Shown: positions 27,359 through 37,457, counted from the stretch's first letter. The stretch is DNA of 64,000 nt from Acinetobacter geminorum (GCF_013009345.1 NZ_JABELE010000008.1:134091-198090), one strand, 5' to 3'. A program made the numbers and translations. The notes: a model not told the origin generated them from the sequence alone.

Positions 27359-28528
27359 TTACACAGCAATTTTTGTATTTAGAATATTCAGCATGGTTTG
27401 CATCTTAGCTTCTGTTTCTAACCATTCAGCTTCAGCATCTGATCCTTCCACAATCCCCGCACCAGCATATAAGCGCATTTTATTTTCACTGAGTAGACCA
27501 CAGCGAATCGTTACTACCCACTCACCATTACCCTCGGCATCCATCCAACCTACTAACCCCGTATAATAATGTCGGTCATAACCTTCATGATCTAAAATAA
27601 ACTGCTTAGCAACATTGGTTGGTGAGCCACAAACCGCTGGTGTTGGATGTAATTCTAATGCAAGGTTTAATGCATTCGGTGCCTGTTTTTTAAGCACCCC
27701 TTGGAATTCTGATGATAAATGCAACATTGTTGATGTTTCTAAAATATCTGGAAATTCAGAAACCTTAAGCTCTACACAATGAGTAGCTAAATTTCTAATA
27801 ATATTCTCAACCACAATTCGATGTTCATGTTGGTCTTTCTCAGAATGATTTAATTCTTGTTGGCTGACGAAATTTTTTTCAGAAATTTGTGATTTTGGTC
27901 TAGAACCGGCCAAAGGATTACTGGTTACAGTACGACCTTGTTTTGATAAAAGCAGTTCTGGGCTTGCACCTAGAATATAATTATTATGTTCTACTGGAAT
28001 CACAAAATTATAAGCATTTGGATTTTGTTTTAATAAAGCAGCCAATAAATTTTCAGGCTCTTGATGACGGTTAAACTCATATTCAACAGCCTGAGAAAGA
28101 ACAACTTTTTCTACCTTCTTTTTCTCAAAAGCATCTAATGCTAACTGTACTGTACCTTCAAATTTTTGGCGTTGAATGAGTAATGATTTATTAATTATCT
28201 CAATGTTATTACGATTTTTTAATGAGTTAATCGTAGAAGATGCTTGTGTTATTTTTTTATGATCGCCATAAAAATTTAAGCTACTTTTCTTTGTAATATC
28301 AAAAGGTATAGCACCAATTAAAACTGGATTTTGATGGCCTTGCTTTTTAATTTCTTCAAAACATTTTGCAATCTCGTCATTAAATAGTGCGGTATTTGCT
28401 GCGGGTGTATTTATCGTTTTAACGAATTCGTTGACTTCAAGATAATAATTTTTCGTTGAGAAACATGAAAATTTCTTTTGACCGATATGATCTAAATTTT
28501 GCTCTACTGATATTTGAGTCTGCATCAT
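27359..28528 (-). CDS. basJ: Isochorismate synthase (acinetobactin)
   Basis: Converts chorismate to isochorismate, the first step toward the 2,3-dihydroxybenzoate (DHB) of acinetobactin. The 389-residue protein has the chorismate-binding fold: LGASPELLLSKQGRTVTSNPLAGSRPK, HLSSEFQG, LHPTPAVCGSP and YAGAGIVEGSDAEAEW. The open frame runs to 28615, but ATG 28528 is preceded by GAGGTGAT and gives the expected N-terminus. A Fur box at 28624-28642 lies between it and basI, so it may have its own promoter. Last gene of this arm of the cluster. Confidence 0.93.
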   Translation of the reverse strand: MMQTQISVEQNLDHIGQKKFSCFSTKNYYLEVNEFVKTINTPAANTALFNDEIAKCFEEIKKQGHQNPVLIGAIPFDITKKSSLNFYGDHKKITQASSTINSLKNRNNIEIINKSLLIQRQKFEGTVQLALDAFEKKKVEKVVLSQAVEYEFNRHQEPENLLAALLKQNPNAYNFVIPVEHNNYILGASPELLLSKQGRTVTSNPLAGSRPKSQISEKNFVSQQELNHSEKDQHEHRIVVENIIRNLATHCVELKVSEFPDILETSTMLHLSSEFQGVLKKQAPNALNLALELHPTPAVCGSPTNVAKQFILDHEGYDRHYYTGLVGWMDAEGNGEWVVTIRCGLLSENKMRLYAGAGIVEGSDAEAEWLETEAKMQTMLNILNTKIAV

Positions 28529-28623
28529 CTGTATATCACCTCTCACATTGATTTTTTTCAAGCAAATTCTGTAGTACTTCTTTTTAAATATAGGAGTATA
28601 AAAATACTGAAACACACATTAAT

Positions 28624-28642
28624 GCAAATGATTATTATTATC
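28624..28642. promoter_or_regulatory. Fur box upstream of basJ
   Basis: GCAAATGATTATTATTATC matches 15 of 19 positions of the classic Fur consensus (GATAATGATAATCATTATC). It is about 100 bases before the basJ start. Confidence 0.7.
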
Positions 28643-28652
28643 AATAATAAAT

Positions 28653-29408
28653 TTAGTTTTCAATGCAAGAAATTGTAATTATCTCGTTATTTGTATAAAA
28701 AAATTGAACTTTAATCTCTAGATTTATCTCGATTAAAGTTTCTTGCCTAAGGTAAAAATAAAGAAACTCGCCATCTAGCTGTTTAAAGCTTATATTTTTA
28801 AAATCAACAATTTGCTTATATTTCAAACAAAATGCTTTAATGATACTTTCTTTAGCGGAGAATATTATCAAATATAAATATGCTTGATCTTTTTGTAGCT
28901 TTTCGATTTCTGCTTGCTCGTTTTTATTGAGGAAAACATTATAAAATTCATCTTTCTTTTGAAAAAAAATATAATGTTTTTGAGACTCTATATCGATTCC
29001 AAATATTTTTTCTTTAACCGTGTTATTTCTAGCATATGCGATGGCATGACATGATTTTTTTGATCCAACATGGCTAATCCCACCTATCACTCCTTCGGGC
29101 CATAGGGGTTCCCCATGTTTACCTTGATGAACAATAGAATCTTGTAAATTGAGGCTTTGTAATGCATATTTGGCTGCTAAGCGCCCCGTCAAGAACTCTA
29201 ATTTACGAATGAAGCGTGAGCTTTTTATATTCGGTGGAAGAAATATATTCAGCTCCTGATAGATATGATCAAGCTGAGATATTTCTTTGATTTCACTGAG
29301 CTGGACTTTATATATATCTAGCCCGAAAGCTGTTAGCTTTTCATATTGAATATTTATTTCATCCAGACATGAATTAGCCCCTCTATTTACCTGCTTCTCC
29401 CTATTCAT
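28653..29408 (-). CDS. basI: 4'-phosphopantetheinyl transferase (acinetobactin)
   Basis: Attaches the phosphopantetheine arm from CoA to the carrier domains of the acinetobactin synthetase (BasF and BasB). The 251-residue protein has the EntD-type core GGISHVGSKKSCHAIAY, FGIDIE (Mg ligands) and FSAKESIIKAF. A longer frame starts with TTG at 29426 inside basH; the ATG at 29408, 10 bases after the basH stop, is preferred. Co-transcribed with basH. Confidence 0.9.
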   Translation of the reverse strand: MNREKQVNRGANSCLDEINIQYEKLTAFGLDIYKVQLSEIKEISQLDHIYQELNIFLPPNIKSSRFIRKLEFLTGRLAAKYALQSLNLQDSIVHQGKHGEPLWPEGVIGGISHVGSKKSCHAIAYARNNTVKEKIFGIDIESQKHYIFFQKKDEFYNVFLNKNEQAEIEKLQKDQAYLYLIIFSAKESIIKAFCLKYKQIVDFKNISFKQLDGEFLYFYLRQETLIEINLEIKVQFFYTNNEIITISCIEN

Positions 29409-29418
29409 AGTCTGCACT

Positions 29419-30153
29419 TTATTCAATATTCACAGTCAATGTTTCAACGATGGCAGCAATGTTTTCAAGCATCTTTATTCGGGTCTCGGGATTGAGAAAG
29501 TAGAAATGGTCCCCTTCAAACTCAATACTACCTAACCACTTTTCTGTGTGTTGTTGCCATGCATCCATCATTCTTTTGTTAGGAATATCAGGGTCTTGTT
29601 TGCCATAAAATGCAACAATCGGGACCTCAGTCTTATGAATCTTCTCGCTAAGTAATTGATCACTAAGATAGAAATCATTACGAATGATTTTGAGAAAGAA
29701 TGTGAGTGCATCCTGATTATTTAAAATTTCATCAGGAAAATTATTGTATCGCTTCAATTCATCAATAATTTTTTTATCAGTTAGCTCATGCTTGTACCGC
29801 ATATGTTGAATATAGTGATGCTCAGGTCGGCTACTTATAACGATTAATCTCAACTGATCAATCATTGTTTTTTCATTCAAATAATTGAGTACTTTCCAAA
29901 TCAAGCCACCTCCCACACTATGTCCAAATAAAATGAACGGTGTGTCTGAGTAAACTTGTATTTCAGTGGCAATTTGCATAGCCAATAGATCAGGATCATC
30001 AATCAATGGTTCATTTATTTTTATACCATGACCCGAATATTCAATAGGAATAATACGAATATTGTCAGAGATCTGCTTTTTCCATGGATGATAAATACTC
30101 GCGCTACTCCCCGCAGGCGGTAAACAGAACATATTATATTGATGTTTATTCAC
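29419..30153 (-). CDS. basH: Type II thioesterase (acinetobactin)
   Basis: Alpha/beta-hydrolase thioesterase that clears wrong or stalled acyl groups from the synthetase, or helps release. The 244-residue protein has the family start CLPPAGSSASIY, nucleophile motif FGHSVGGG, late Asp in FYGKQDPD and catalytic His in EGDHFYF. It lies 71 bases downstream of barB and just upstream of basI. Confidence 0.9.
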   Translation of the reverse strand: MNKHQYNMFCLPPAGSSASIYHPWKKQISDNIRIIPIEYSGHGIKINEPLIDDPDLLAMQIATEIQVYSDTPFILFGHSVGGGLIWKVLNYLNEKTMIDQLRLIVISSRPEHHYIQHMRYKHELTDKKIIDELKRYNNFPDEILNNQDALTFFLKIIRNDFYLSDQLLSEKIHKTEVPIVAFYGKQDPDIPNKRMMDAWQQHTEKWLGSIEFEGDHFYFLNPETRIKMLENIAAIVETLTVNIE

Positions 30154-30224
30154 TTAAGAATTCTCCAAATATTAAGCATTTTTCTTTCATAAAAAATGCC
30201 TAAATCAGGTTTCTGCGTTATTTT

Positions 30225-31820
30225 TTAAACAGAAGTTGAAGCTAAATTGATAGTTTGAGTCGGTTGCCAAATGGCGGAATCACGATGTGTCACAAAAATA
30301 ACCGTAGAAGAAAGAGTACGTATCGTTGTAACGATTTCTTGCTCAGTCTCTTCATCCAAGGCAGAGGTTGCTTCATCAAGTATTAAAATTGGCGCATTTT
30401 TGAGTAATGCTCGCGCAATTGCGACTCGCTGACGTTCACCACCGGACAATGCGCTGCCTTGTTTACCAACCGATTGATTAATTCCTTCTGAACTACGGTC
30501 AATCATTGCTCCTAATGCGGAATCTCTTGCAGCCTTTTCTATTTCATCATCAGTTGCATCAGGTTTACCTAAACGGATATTTTCAGCGAGTGTTCCTGTG
30601 AACAAAATAGGTTCTTGCGTGACATAAGCGATATTCGAGACCAAAACTTCATATTTCATTTGATCAAGAGCTATGCCACCCAGAGTAATTTTTCCTCTTT
30701 GTGGATCATCAAACCGTGTAAGCAATTCAAGTAAAGTACTCTTACCACTACCGCTTGGTCCGGTAACCCATACTCTGCTCCCCCATGCGATGTCGAGAGA
30801 TATATTTTCAATTGCTGGCGCATAGCTAACGTCTTGTACCGAAATATGATGGCCAGTAGGAATTTGAGGGTGTAATGGCTCAGGCAACTCAGGTGGATGG
30901 GTGATCTGATTAAAATTGCGCAGTGCAGCAAACAAATCATTGATATGCAACCCTGCGGTAGCAAGTTCACCTAACGGCGCTGCTGCACGTCCAATTAAGA
31001 CGAGTAATGCCAATACCAAAGCAGCATGATTGACTCCAGCGATCACCAGATATGTTGCCATCCCTGCAATGGGTAAAACACTTGCCAAGGTTGCAATAAA
31101 ACTTGCAAATGCAGCAGCACGATTAATCCGTACTAATGTCTCTTCTTGCTCTTCCCAACGATGTTCTAGCCTTTGGACCGCACGTTCAGGACCAGCTGCC
31201 GTGCGTAATAACTCAACATGATCAACCAATTCCAGCGTTGCTTGTGAAGCGGCTAAATCGGCAGTATTACGCTTTTTATCAATATGCATGAGTGCACGTT
31301 GTGCTAAGAATTGAGCAAATAAAGAGAGTAAAAGTAAGCCTAAAGCGACAAATGCTACGCCTGCTCCAGCAAGCAGGCCTATTCCTATTGTTAGAAACAA
31401 AGGCATAAAAGGCGCATGTAAAAAGGTTTGCAATTGATGAGCAGGGATACTCATAAACCCAGGAATTCCCTGTCCAGCAATCGTTTTAATCTGAGCACGC
31501 TGTTCATTGGTAAACCAAGAGAGCTTGGCACGAGCTAAAGATTTGCCTAACTCAGCAAATAGGTCCCCTGCTAAACGCACACCAGTAAGGAAGCCAGCAC
31601 GAGTGACCACAACTGTCACTAATATTGCTGCAATTGCACTGATGAGAACCCAACTTGGAGACCATTGATTGACAATAGCAAATGCCAATACGGTATATGC
31701 AATTGCTTCAATTGCTGCAACAATGATCCATCCGATACCAACAATAATTAATTTTTGTTTGGCCGCACGAGGAAGCATCGAAAAAATCTGATCTTTATTT
31801 AATTTAGCAGGAGTATTCAT
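30225..31820 (-). CDS. barB: ABC exporter half-transporter BarB (acinetobactin secretion)
   Basis: Membrane-spanning ABC half-transporter, 531 residues, with an N-terminal six-helix domain (about 1-300) and C-terminal ATPase: Walker A GPSGSGKST, signature LSGGERQRVAIARALL and Walker B ILILDEATSALDEE. By fold it resembles CydC-like exporters. Its start overlaps the barA stop by 4 bases, and the two probably form the heterodimer that secretes acinetobactin. Name taken from the known cluster order. Confidence 0.9.
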   Translation of the reverse strand: MNTPAKLNKDQIFSMLPRAAKQKLIIVGIGWIIVAAIEAIAYTVLAFAIVNQWSPSWVLISAIAAILVTVVVTRAGFLTGVRLAGDLFAELGKSLARAKLSWFTNEQRAQIKTIAGQGIPGFMSIPAHQLQTFLHAPFMPLFLTIGIGLLAGAGVAFVALGLLLLSLFAQFLAQRALMHIDKKRNTADLAASQATLELVDHVELLRTAAGPERAVQRLEHRWEEQEETLVRINRAAAFASFIATLASVLPIAGMATYLVIAGVNHAALVLALLVLIGRAAAPLGELATAGLHINDLFAALRNFNQITHPPELPEPLHPQIPTGHHISVQDVSYAPAIENISLDIAWGSRVWVTGPSGSGKSTLLELLTRFDDPQRGKITLGGIALDQMKYEVLVSNIAYVTQEPILFTGTLAENIRLGKPDATDDEIEKAARDSALGAMIDRSSEGINQSVGKQGSALSGGERQRVAIARALLKNAPILILDEATSALDEETEQEIVTTIRTLSSTVIFVTHRDSAIWQPTQTINLASTSV

Positions 31821-33427
31821 AAAGATTTCCCTGAGTCAGTTGGGCCTTTAAGCACTAACCTGTTGTCGGCATGCGCAGCTAAGGCAAGATCATGAGTGAC
31901 CATGACGATGGTTTTATTCTGGTTTTTAGCTAAGCGGCTTAATTCCAATATTATTTTTGTCGCATTGGTCTGGTCTAGTGCGCTCGTTGGCTCATCTAAT
32001 AAAATAATAGGAGCTGAGGATAAAAAAGCACGCGCTATTCCTATGCGCTGTTTTTCACCGCCTGAAAGTAAAGTTGCATCTGCATTTAAATCTACTTTTA
32101 GTTGTGCCTTGAGTAATGCCTGCTCAAGTTGTTCATCATTTGCATTAACGGCAGATAAGGACAAGTTTTCTCTTACTGTGGTCGGTAATACATCTCCACC
32201 TTGTGGAATAAACAAAACCTTTTCATGTCTTAGTTTTTCATGTAATTGCAAAATATCTGTTTTTGCTAATTGAACGACACCTTCTTGCAATACAGCGAAC
32301 CCAGCAAGTGCTCGCAGTAAGGTTGTTTTGCCAACTCCACTTGGCCCTGTAATTGCAGTAATTGAATTTTTTGGAAATGCATAACTTAATCGATCCAATA
32401 CTTTTTGATTTTCGATTGCAAAGCTTGCATTAACTATTTCAAGTGTTACATCTTGCTCAATCTGTTGTAGATTACCCGATGAGAGTACCGGTTCTTTTAA
32501 GAATGCAGATAAACGAGTAGCTGCAGCTCGCCCAGCAGCGACATAATCAAGACCATGCCCTAAACGTAGCGAAGGTGTCACGATGGCCAAACTAAAGAAA
32601 AGTGTTGCAGCCAAGGTCATGCTGTCGTATTGATAAGCTACGAGATAGGCTATGGCAAAGGTTGCAACAGCTTGTAGTAATGCAGTGGCAACAGCAGCGA
32701 GTGTTGCGACTTTACTCACCCAAGACACCATATTTTGAGTGAAATTTTGTGCTGATTGAGTATAGGCTGTTAAAGCACCTGATTGTTGCCCATATATTCG
32801 ATTATCACGAATGCCGCGCGCATAATCATCAGCAGAACCAATAATATCTAACATGACCTGCATACGCGCAGCGCCATCCCGTTTTGATACATGGGGAACA
32901 ATAATTAAATAATAGAGTGAAGCAATTGCCCCAGGTAATAATACCCAAAGTGCCATCGGGCCAACCAACACAACTAATAAAACAATAGAAACTAAAGGGA
33001 TTACAGCAAAAATCGCAATTTCCGACGGTAAATGCGCCACCATGTGATGTAAAGTCGCGATATCGTCTGAAACGAGTCGTTTTAAGTTTTGGTCACCCTG
33101 TTTTGATAAGGTTGTGGTCGGTAACCGAATTAAATGATGAGCAATTTGACGACGTAATCGTGCCGAAAATCCAGCCTCTGCGTCATGCACTAACCATGAG
33201 GCCAGTGCTGCCAATGCCGCCCCAACTATCCAAAAAAACGCTGAAAAGATCACCCAATAAGAAGATAAATAACCAATCAACTGAATCATGCCCCACAGGG
33301 CAGTTAAAATAGCTAAACCTGAAAATACGGCAGCAAGCGTTCCTGCAAATAATTTAGGAAATGCTGGCTTGAGTGCAGGTGCCAAGGAAGAGTCTGTCAT
33401 CAGATGAGATAACTTTAAATCAGACAT
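31817..33427 (-). CDS. barA: ABC exporter half-transporter BarA (acinetobactin secretion)
   Basis: A 536-residue ABC half-transporter with six predicted helices and an ATPase domain: Walker A GPSGVGKTT, signature LSGGEKQRIGIARAFL, Walker B IILLDEPTSALD. It is CydD-like and partners BarB. The ATG at 33427 lies inside the last codons of a 51-codon upstream open frame (8-base overlap), so its translation may be coupled to that frame. Transcription continues into barB, basH and basI. Confidence 0.9.
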   Translation of the reverse strand: MSDLKLSHLMTDSSLAPALKPAFPKLFAGTLAAVFSGLAILTALWGMIQLIGYLSSYWVIFSAFFWIVGAALAALASWLVHDAEAGFSARLRRQIAHHLIRLPTTTLSKQGDQNLKRLVSDDIATLHHMVAHLPSEIAIFAVIPLVSIVLLVVLVGPMALWVLLPGAIASLYYLIIVPHVSKRDGAARMQVMLDIIGSADDYARGIRDNRIYGQQSGALTAYTQSAQNFTQNMVSWVSKVATLAAVATALLQAVATFAIAYLVAYQYDSMTLAATLFFSLAIVTPSLRLGHGLDYVAAGRAAATRLSAFLKEPVLSSGNLQQIEQDVTLEIVNASFAIENQKVLDRLSYAFPKNSITAITGPSGVGKTTLLRALAGFAVLQEGVVQLAKTDILQLHEKLRHEKVLFIPQGGDVLPTTVRENLSLSAVNANDEQLEQALLKAQLKVDLNADATLLSGGEKQRIGIARAFLSSAPIILLDEPTSALDQTNATKIILELSRLAKNQNKTIVMVTHDLALAAHADNRLVLKGPTDSGKSL

Positions 33428-33575
33428 GCTTATCTCTCTTTATATTCATAGAAAAAGCGGTACTTAAAATAAAATCTCGCTTCAATTGACCAGCAAGAAT
33501 TGCCATTTTCGGCTTTAAAAAAGCATGAATAAGAAAATCATATAAAAAGTATTTTTTTAAAAACTTTAATTGCAT
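33420..33575 (-). CDS. Short open frame overlapping the barA start (possible leader peptide)
   Basis: An ATG at 33575 follows AGGAAG with suitable spacing and opens 51 codons that end in a TGA 8 bases inside barA. The peptide is basic and hydrophobic (starts MQLKFLKKYFLYDF, ends KRDKHV) and resembles no family I know. The good ribosome site and the overlap suggest translational coupling to barA. It may instead be only a ribosome landing site with no stable product. Confidence 0.45.
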   Translation of the reverse strand: MQLKFLKKYFLYDFLIHAFLKPKMAILAGQLKRDFILSTAFSMNIKRDKHV

Positions 33576-33672
33576 CAAAAACTTCCTAACCACCCTATCA
33601 AAATATTTTTAGATCATTTTCTAGACTGTAAAAATTAATATGGATTTGTCTAAATCATCTTGGTTGATATGA

Positions 33673-34824
33673 CTAAAAACCAACTGTACGTTTAGAGGCA
33701 CCTTGTAAATCAAAAATAACATCGTCAATTAAGCTATCAATCTGACGTGTATCTCGGTGATGTGCCGTAGTAATTAAATGAGCCATATTTCCGGAAGTTG
33801 CCAGATAATGCTTTTTCCAGATGTGCTCAGAAGGACATGGAAATACCACAGTGATTGAATTCGGATTCCGCCAAGCAGGAATTCCCACTGCCTGAAAACG
33901 ATCAACCGCGTACTGGGCCATTTTTAGACAATGTTGAATTCTCTGTCGTCTTTGTAAATTGGTTTGGCTACGTATTGCCACCCACATCAGCAAGACGGTA
34001 TGACCATTGCGTGAACCACTAATGGTTTGATCACGTGTAGAGATATAGTCAACATCTACCGATATACGCTCTACATTTTGTCGCTTGGCCACAACAATGC
34101 CACACGGAATTGGTGAACCAATCATTTTATGACCAGACACACAAATCGAGTCGATACCATGAGCAAAGGAAAACGCTTGAGGATGATCAACAAAAGGTAA
34201 AATCATGCCACTTAAGGCAGCATCGGCATGAATATAATAATCTCGGCGCATAATTCCGATTTGCGTTAAGCGCTCTTGAATCATTTCAATATCATCAATT
34301 GCGCCAGTCATGGTCGTGCCAATATTTGCAAAAATAATGGGGTGACTTTCTTTATTGGTTTTTATTTTATGGATTAAATCATCATAGTCGATTTCACCAT
34401 TATCCAATGATTCAACCACGCAAGATTTCATCTGCAATAATTTGGCGATTTTTCCAACCGAATAATGCGTATCTTTTGAGTAATATAATGTGGAATCTGG
34501 AAATAGCTCACGCGCCAGATAGCAGCCGAACATATTACCTTCTGTGCCACCATTGGTTACGTATCCCCAGCTTTCTTCAAAGGGAATTTGAAAAATTTCA
34601 GCAAAATACGCCATCACATCTTTTTCAAAATCAAAAGAATTCAATGCGTAATTACTATAGTCTTTCCAATCACCACAATTATTAATAGAGAATTTGAAAA
34701 AACGGAATAAAGCGGAATAATCAAAATCTGCAGATTCAGGATATCCAATATTGAAATATTGATGTTTTAAACAGTAATTCCAGAATGTCTCAATTCTCTC
34801 TTGATCAGCAGGCGATAAAATCAT
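33673..34824 (-). CDS. basG: Histidine decarboxylase (PLP-dependent)
   Basis: Makes histamine from histidine; histamine is then N-hydroxylated by BasC and joined to the siderophore. The 383-residue protein is a group II PLP decarboxylase: NGGTEGNMFG, HADAALSG (PLP-binding Asp) and SGHKMIGSP with the Schiff-base Lys. It follows basF on the minus strand with 117 bases between, so it may share the basE-basF transcript. Confidence 0.93.
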   Translation of the reverse strand: MILSPADQERIETFWNYCLKHQYFNIGYPESADFDYSALFRFFKFSINNCGDWKDYSNYALNSFDFEKDVMAYFAEIFQIPFEESWGYVTNGGTEGNMFGCYLARELFPDSTLYYSKDTHYSVGKIAKLLQMKSCVVESLDNGEIDYDDLIHKIKTNKESHPIIFANIGTTMTGAIDDIEMIQERLTQIGIMRRDYYIHADAALSGMILPFVDHPQAFSFAHGIDSICVSGHKMIGSPIPCGIVVAKRQNVERISVDVDYISTRDQTISGSRNGHTVLLMWVAIRSQTNLQRRQRIQHCLKMAQYAVDRFQAVGIPAWRNPNSITVVFPCPSEHIWKKHYLATSGNMAHLITTAHHRDTRQIDSLIDDVIFDLQGASKRTVGF

Positions 34825-34941
34825 TTTTTGCTCCGTTAATATGACGATTACAAGTCGTCTAAGGAGTCGCTATCAAAGATATAAATTTTATGTATAAATT
34901 TAGCGACCAGGATTTGTCGTATGCCTTATGATGGCAACCCT

Positions 34942-35811
34942 TTACCCTGCAATCCTTTGCCGTGCATCAACCAATGACCACCAATTTGATAAGGTGGGTG
35001 TGCGTCCTAATTCTTCAAAACTAATATTGATTCCCTGTGCTTTAAGTTCCGAAGAAAACTGCATAATTCGTAATGAGTCCAATCCATAAAGAATCAGATT
35101 TTCTTCGGGGTCTAATTCTTCTTCATCAATAAGCTGCTGGACCTTTTGCTCTAGCCAAGGTCGTGTAATGCCTGTTGCCACCTGCCCCACTACAGATTCG
35201 GTATTCACAACTTGACCGCAACGTGAAGACACATATTTCAAAGCTAAGTGATGTTCTTCTTCTGAAAAATCGGCAACTGCATCTCCAACAAGAAAGGGTT
35301 GTATGTCACTCATAAAGGCTTCTATTGCCGTAACCATACAACCGATATGGGCATAGACACCGCCAATAATGAGCTGATCACGATTCCAGTTTTGCATTCT
35401 TTCAAGCAAATCCGAACGTTTAAACGCGCTATAACGCCATTTCGTTAAGACAATGTCATGTTCAGTAGGAGAAAGCTGATCAATAATTTTTTGCTGATCA
35501 ATTGTTGAGGCTGGCAAACCTGGTCCCCACATCGCATTCAGTAATGCGCGATCTGTCGCTGGTTGTTCATAAGGCTGTGCGGTATAGACAACCGGAACAT
35601 TGTTCTGATGTGCCCAATTTCTTAGTTGAACTAAATGATTAACAACCGTTTTAATTAATTCACTTTCAGCATCGTAAAAATTTAAAAAGTAGCGTTGCAT
35701 ATCATGAATTAACAAAACTGCTCGAGAAGGATCTAACTGCCAGTCTGTTTTGTTCTTTGGATAACTCTCTCGTTTGGGCATGAGATAAGTGGAAATTTTT
35801 GCAATAGCCAT
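34942..35811 (-). CDS. basF: Isochorismatase with C-terminal aryl carrier domain
   Basis: Two-domain protein of 289 residues. Residues 1-210 are an EntB-type isochorismatase (LIHDMQRYF with Asp37, LTKWRYSAF with Lys124) hydrolysing isochorismate to 2,3-dihydro-DHB. Residues about 215-289 are an aryl carrier domain whose Ser246 in LYGLDSLRIM carries phosphopantetheine and receives DHB from BasE. It starts 17 bases after basE. An EntA-type dehydrogenase to finish DHB is not in the window. Confidence 0.93.
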   Translation of the reverse strand: MAIAKISTYLMPKRESYPKNKTDWQLDPSRAVLLIHDMQRYFLNFYDAESELIKTVVNHLVQLRNWAHQNNVPVVYTAQPYEQPATDRALLNAMWGPGLPASTIDQQKIIDQLSPTEHDIVLTKWRYSAFKRSDLLERMQNWNRDQLIIGGVYAHIGCMVTAIEAFMSDIQPFLVGDAVADFSEEEHHLALKYVSSRCGQVVNTESVVGQVATGITRPWLEQKVQQLIDEEELDPEENLILYGLDSLRIMQFSSELKAQGINISFEELGRTPTLSNWWSLVDARQRIAG

Positions 35812-35828
35812 ATGCTGCTCAATATTTA

Positions 35829-37457
35829 TTAAGATGTTGTAGATGTATTTAAAATGCTGCGAAGTTGCTTTTTGTCCACCTTACCGACTGCGGTCAGTGG
35901 CAAACTTTCGATTAATTTGATCTGGTCTGGAAGTTTGTATTGTGCAATACCCAACTCCATGAGATGGCGTCTGAGCACAACAGCTTTAAGTTCAGGATTC
36001 CGAGAAACAATAAAGGCACAACTCTTTTCACCAAATTGTTCATCGATAATTGCGACCAAAGCTGCGTGCATAACTTCCGGATGTAAAAGAATAAGTTTTT
36101 CGATTTCTTCCGAAGCAATCTTTTCACCACCACGGTTAATCTGGTCTTTAATTCTTCCTACTACACGTAAATTACCATCCGAAGTACGCTGCACGAGATC
36201 GCCCGAATAGTAATAGTTGTCCTTGTCAAAGACCTGTGAATTATGTTCAGGGCTTTGGTAATAACCACAAAAGGTATAAGGCCCCCGAGTCGCAAGCATT
36301 CCTATTTCACCTGCCGGAACTTCTCTATACTGCTCATCTACAATTTTGATTTCATCATCAGGACTGATAGGACGCCCTTGTGTCGTAAATATTTGCTCAT
36401 CGGAGTCATCTAGTCTGGTGTAATTGACCAAGCCTTCAGCCATTCCAAATACTTGTTGTAATTTACAATTGAGAACTTCAGGAACTTGACGGGCTAAAGA
36501 TTCAGGGAAACTTGCTCCACCTACTTGAAGCAACTTTAAAGACTGAATTTGATCTTTATATTGCGCGGCTTTTTCTAGCCACATAATGACAGCACTCGGC
36601 ACTAAAGATGCCATATTGACTTGATGTCTTTGAATAATAGAAAAACAATTGAGCGGTTCAGGATTTGGTGCCATCACAACACATCCACCTGCATGTAAAA
36701 CGCCTAATGCACCGGGTGAACTCAACATAAAGTTATGCGGAGCTGGCAGAGCACACAATAACCGAGTATTCGAGTTTAAACCGCAAATCTCGGCACTGGC
36801 TCGCACACTATAGTCATAGTCATTATGCGTGCGTGGAATAAGTTTTGGTGTTCCCGTACTTCCACCTGACAACTGAAAGAAAGCAACTTCATCAGCAGGT
36901 GTAGATGAAAAATCGACTAAGGTCTTTGCTGGTGTTTCAATCCAGTCTAATAGTCCGAAATCGGTAGCTTGATGATTGAGCATCAAAATAATTTCAGGAC
37001 TTAAATCTACTTCATGAAGTGAGTCAATAAATTGATTATTGCTAAAGACTTCATGCTGACGCGAACCAATTAAAAGCTTAGGTTGAATCTGTTTAATAAA
37101 GGCATTTAGTTCATATTGGCGATGGCTATATAGCGCATTGAGCACAACCACACCAGCCTTAAGCAAGGCAAAAAAGACAATATAAAACTCCGCAACATTG
37201 GGAAGTTGTACTAAAGCAGTATCACCCTTACCCAAGCCTTTTTCAGCTAGTCGAGAAGCTAAATTTGTTGATAGCCGGTCCAGCTCGATATAACTCAACT
37301 GACGTTCACCACAAATAATTGCCGGCGAATGCGGATACGATTGAACCCCTACCGTTAAAATGCGCGTCAAAGGTTGGTCAATCCAATAACCTTTATTTCG
37401 ATAGTGTTGCTCTCTCTCTGGAGTCCAGCGAACAAACTCAATCAACTGTTTTTTCAT
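35829..37457 (-). CDS. basE: 2,3-dihydroxybenzoate-AMP ligase
   Basis: Stand-alone adenylation enzyme that activates DHB with ATP and loads it on the BasF carrier domain. The 542-residue protein has the ANL core motifs: QLSGGSTGTPKLIPRTHNDY (phosphate loop), QQVFGMAEGLVNYTR, YYSGDLV and RIKDQINRGGEKI, with the C-terminal catalytic Lys in TAVGKVDKKQL. It heads the basE-F(-G) unit and is divergent from basD across a Fur-box region. Confidence 0.95.
   Translation of the reverse strand: MKKQLIEFVRWTPEREQHYRNKGYWIDQPLTRILTVGVQSYPHSPAIICGERQLSYIELDRLSTNLASRLAEKGLGKGDTALVQLPNVAEFYIVFFALLKAGVVVLNALYSHRQYELNAFIKQIQPKLLIGSRQHEVFSNNQFIDSLHEVDLSPEIILMLNHQATDFGLLDWIETPAKTLVDFSSTPADEVAFFQLSGGSTGTPKLIPRTHNDYDYSVRASAEICGLNSNTRLLCALPAPHNFMLSSPGALGVLHAGGCVVMAPNPEPLNCFSIIQRHQVNMASLVPSAVIMWLEKAAQYKDQIQSLKLLQVGGASFPESLARQVPEVLNCKLQQVFGMAEGLVNYTRLDDSDEQIFTTQGRPISPDDEIKIVDEQYREVPAGEIGMLATRGPYTFCGYYQSPEHNSQVFDKDNYYYSGDLVQRTSDGNLRVVGRIKDQINRGGEKIASEEIEKLILLHPEVMHAALVAIIDEQFGEKSCAFIVSRNPELKAVVLRRHLMELGIAQYKLPDQIKLIESLPLTAVGKVDKKQLRSILNTSTTS

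Noticed and set aside
35854..36210. 118-codon frame antisense to basE
   Set aside because: Shadow of a well-supported gene.
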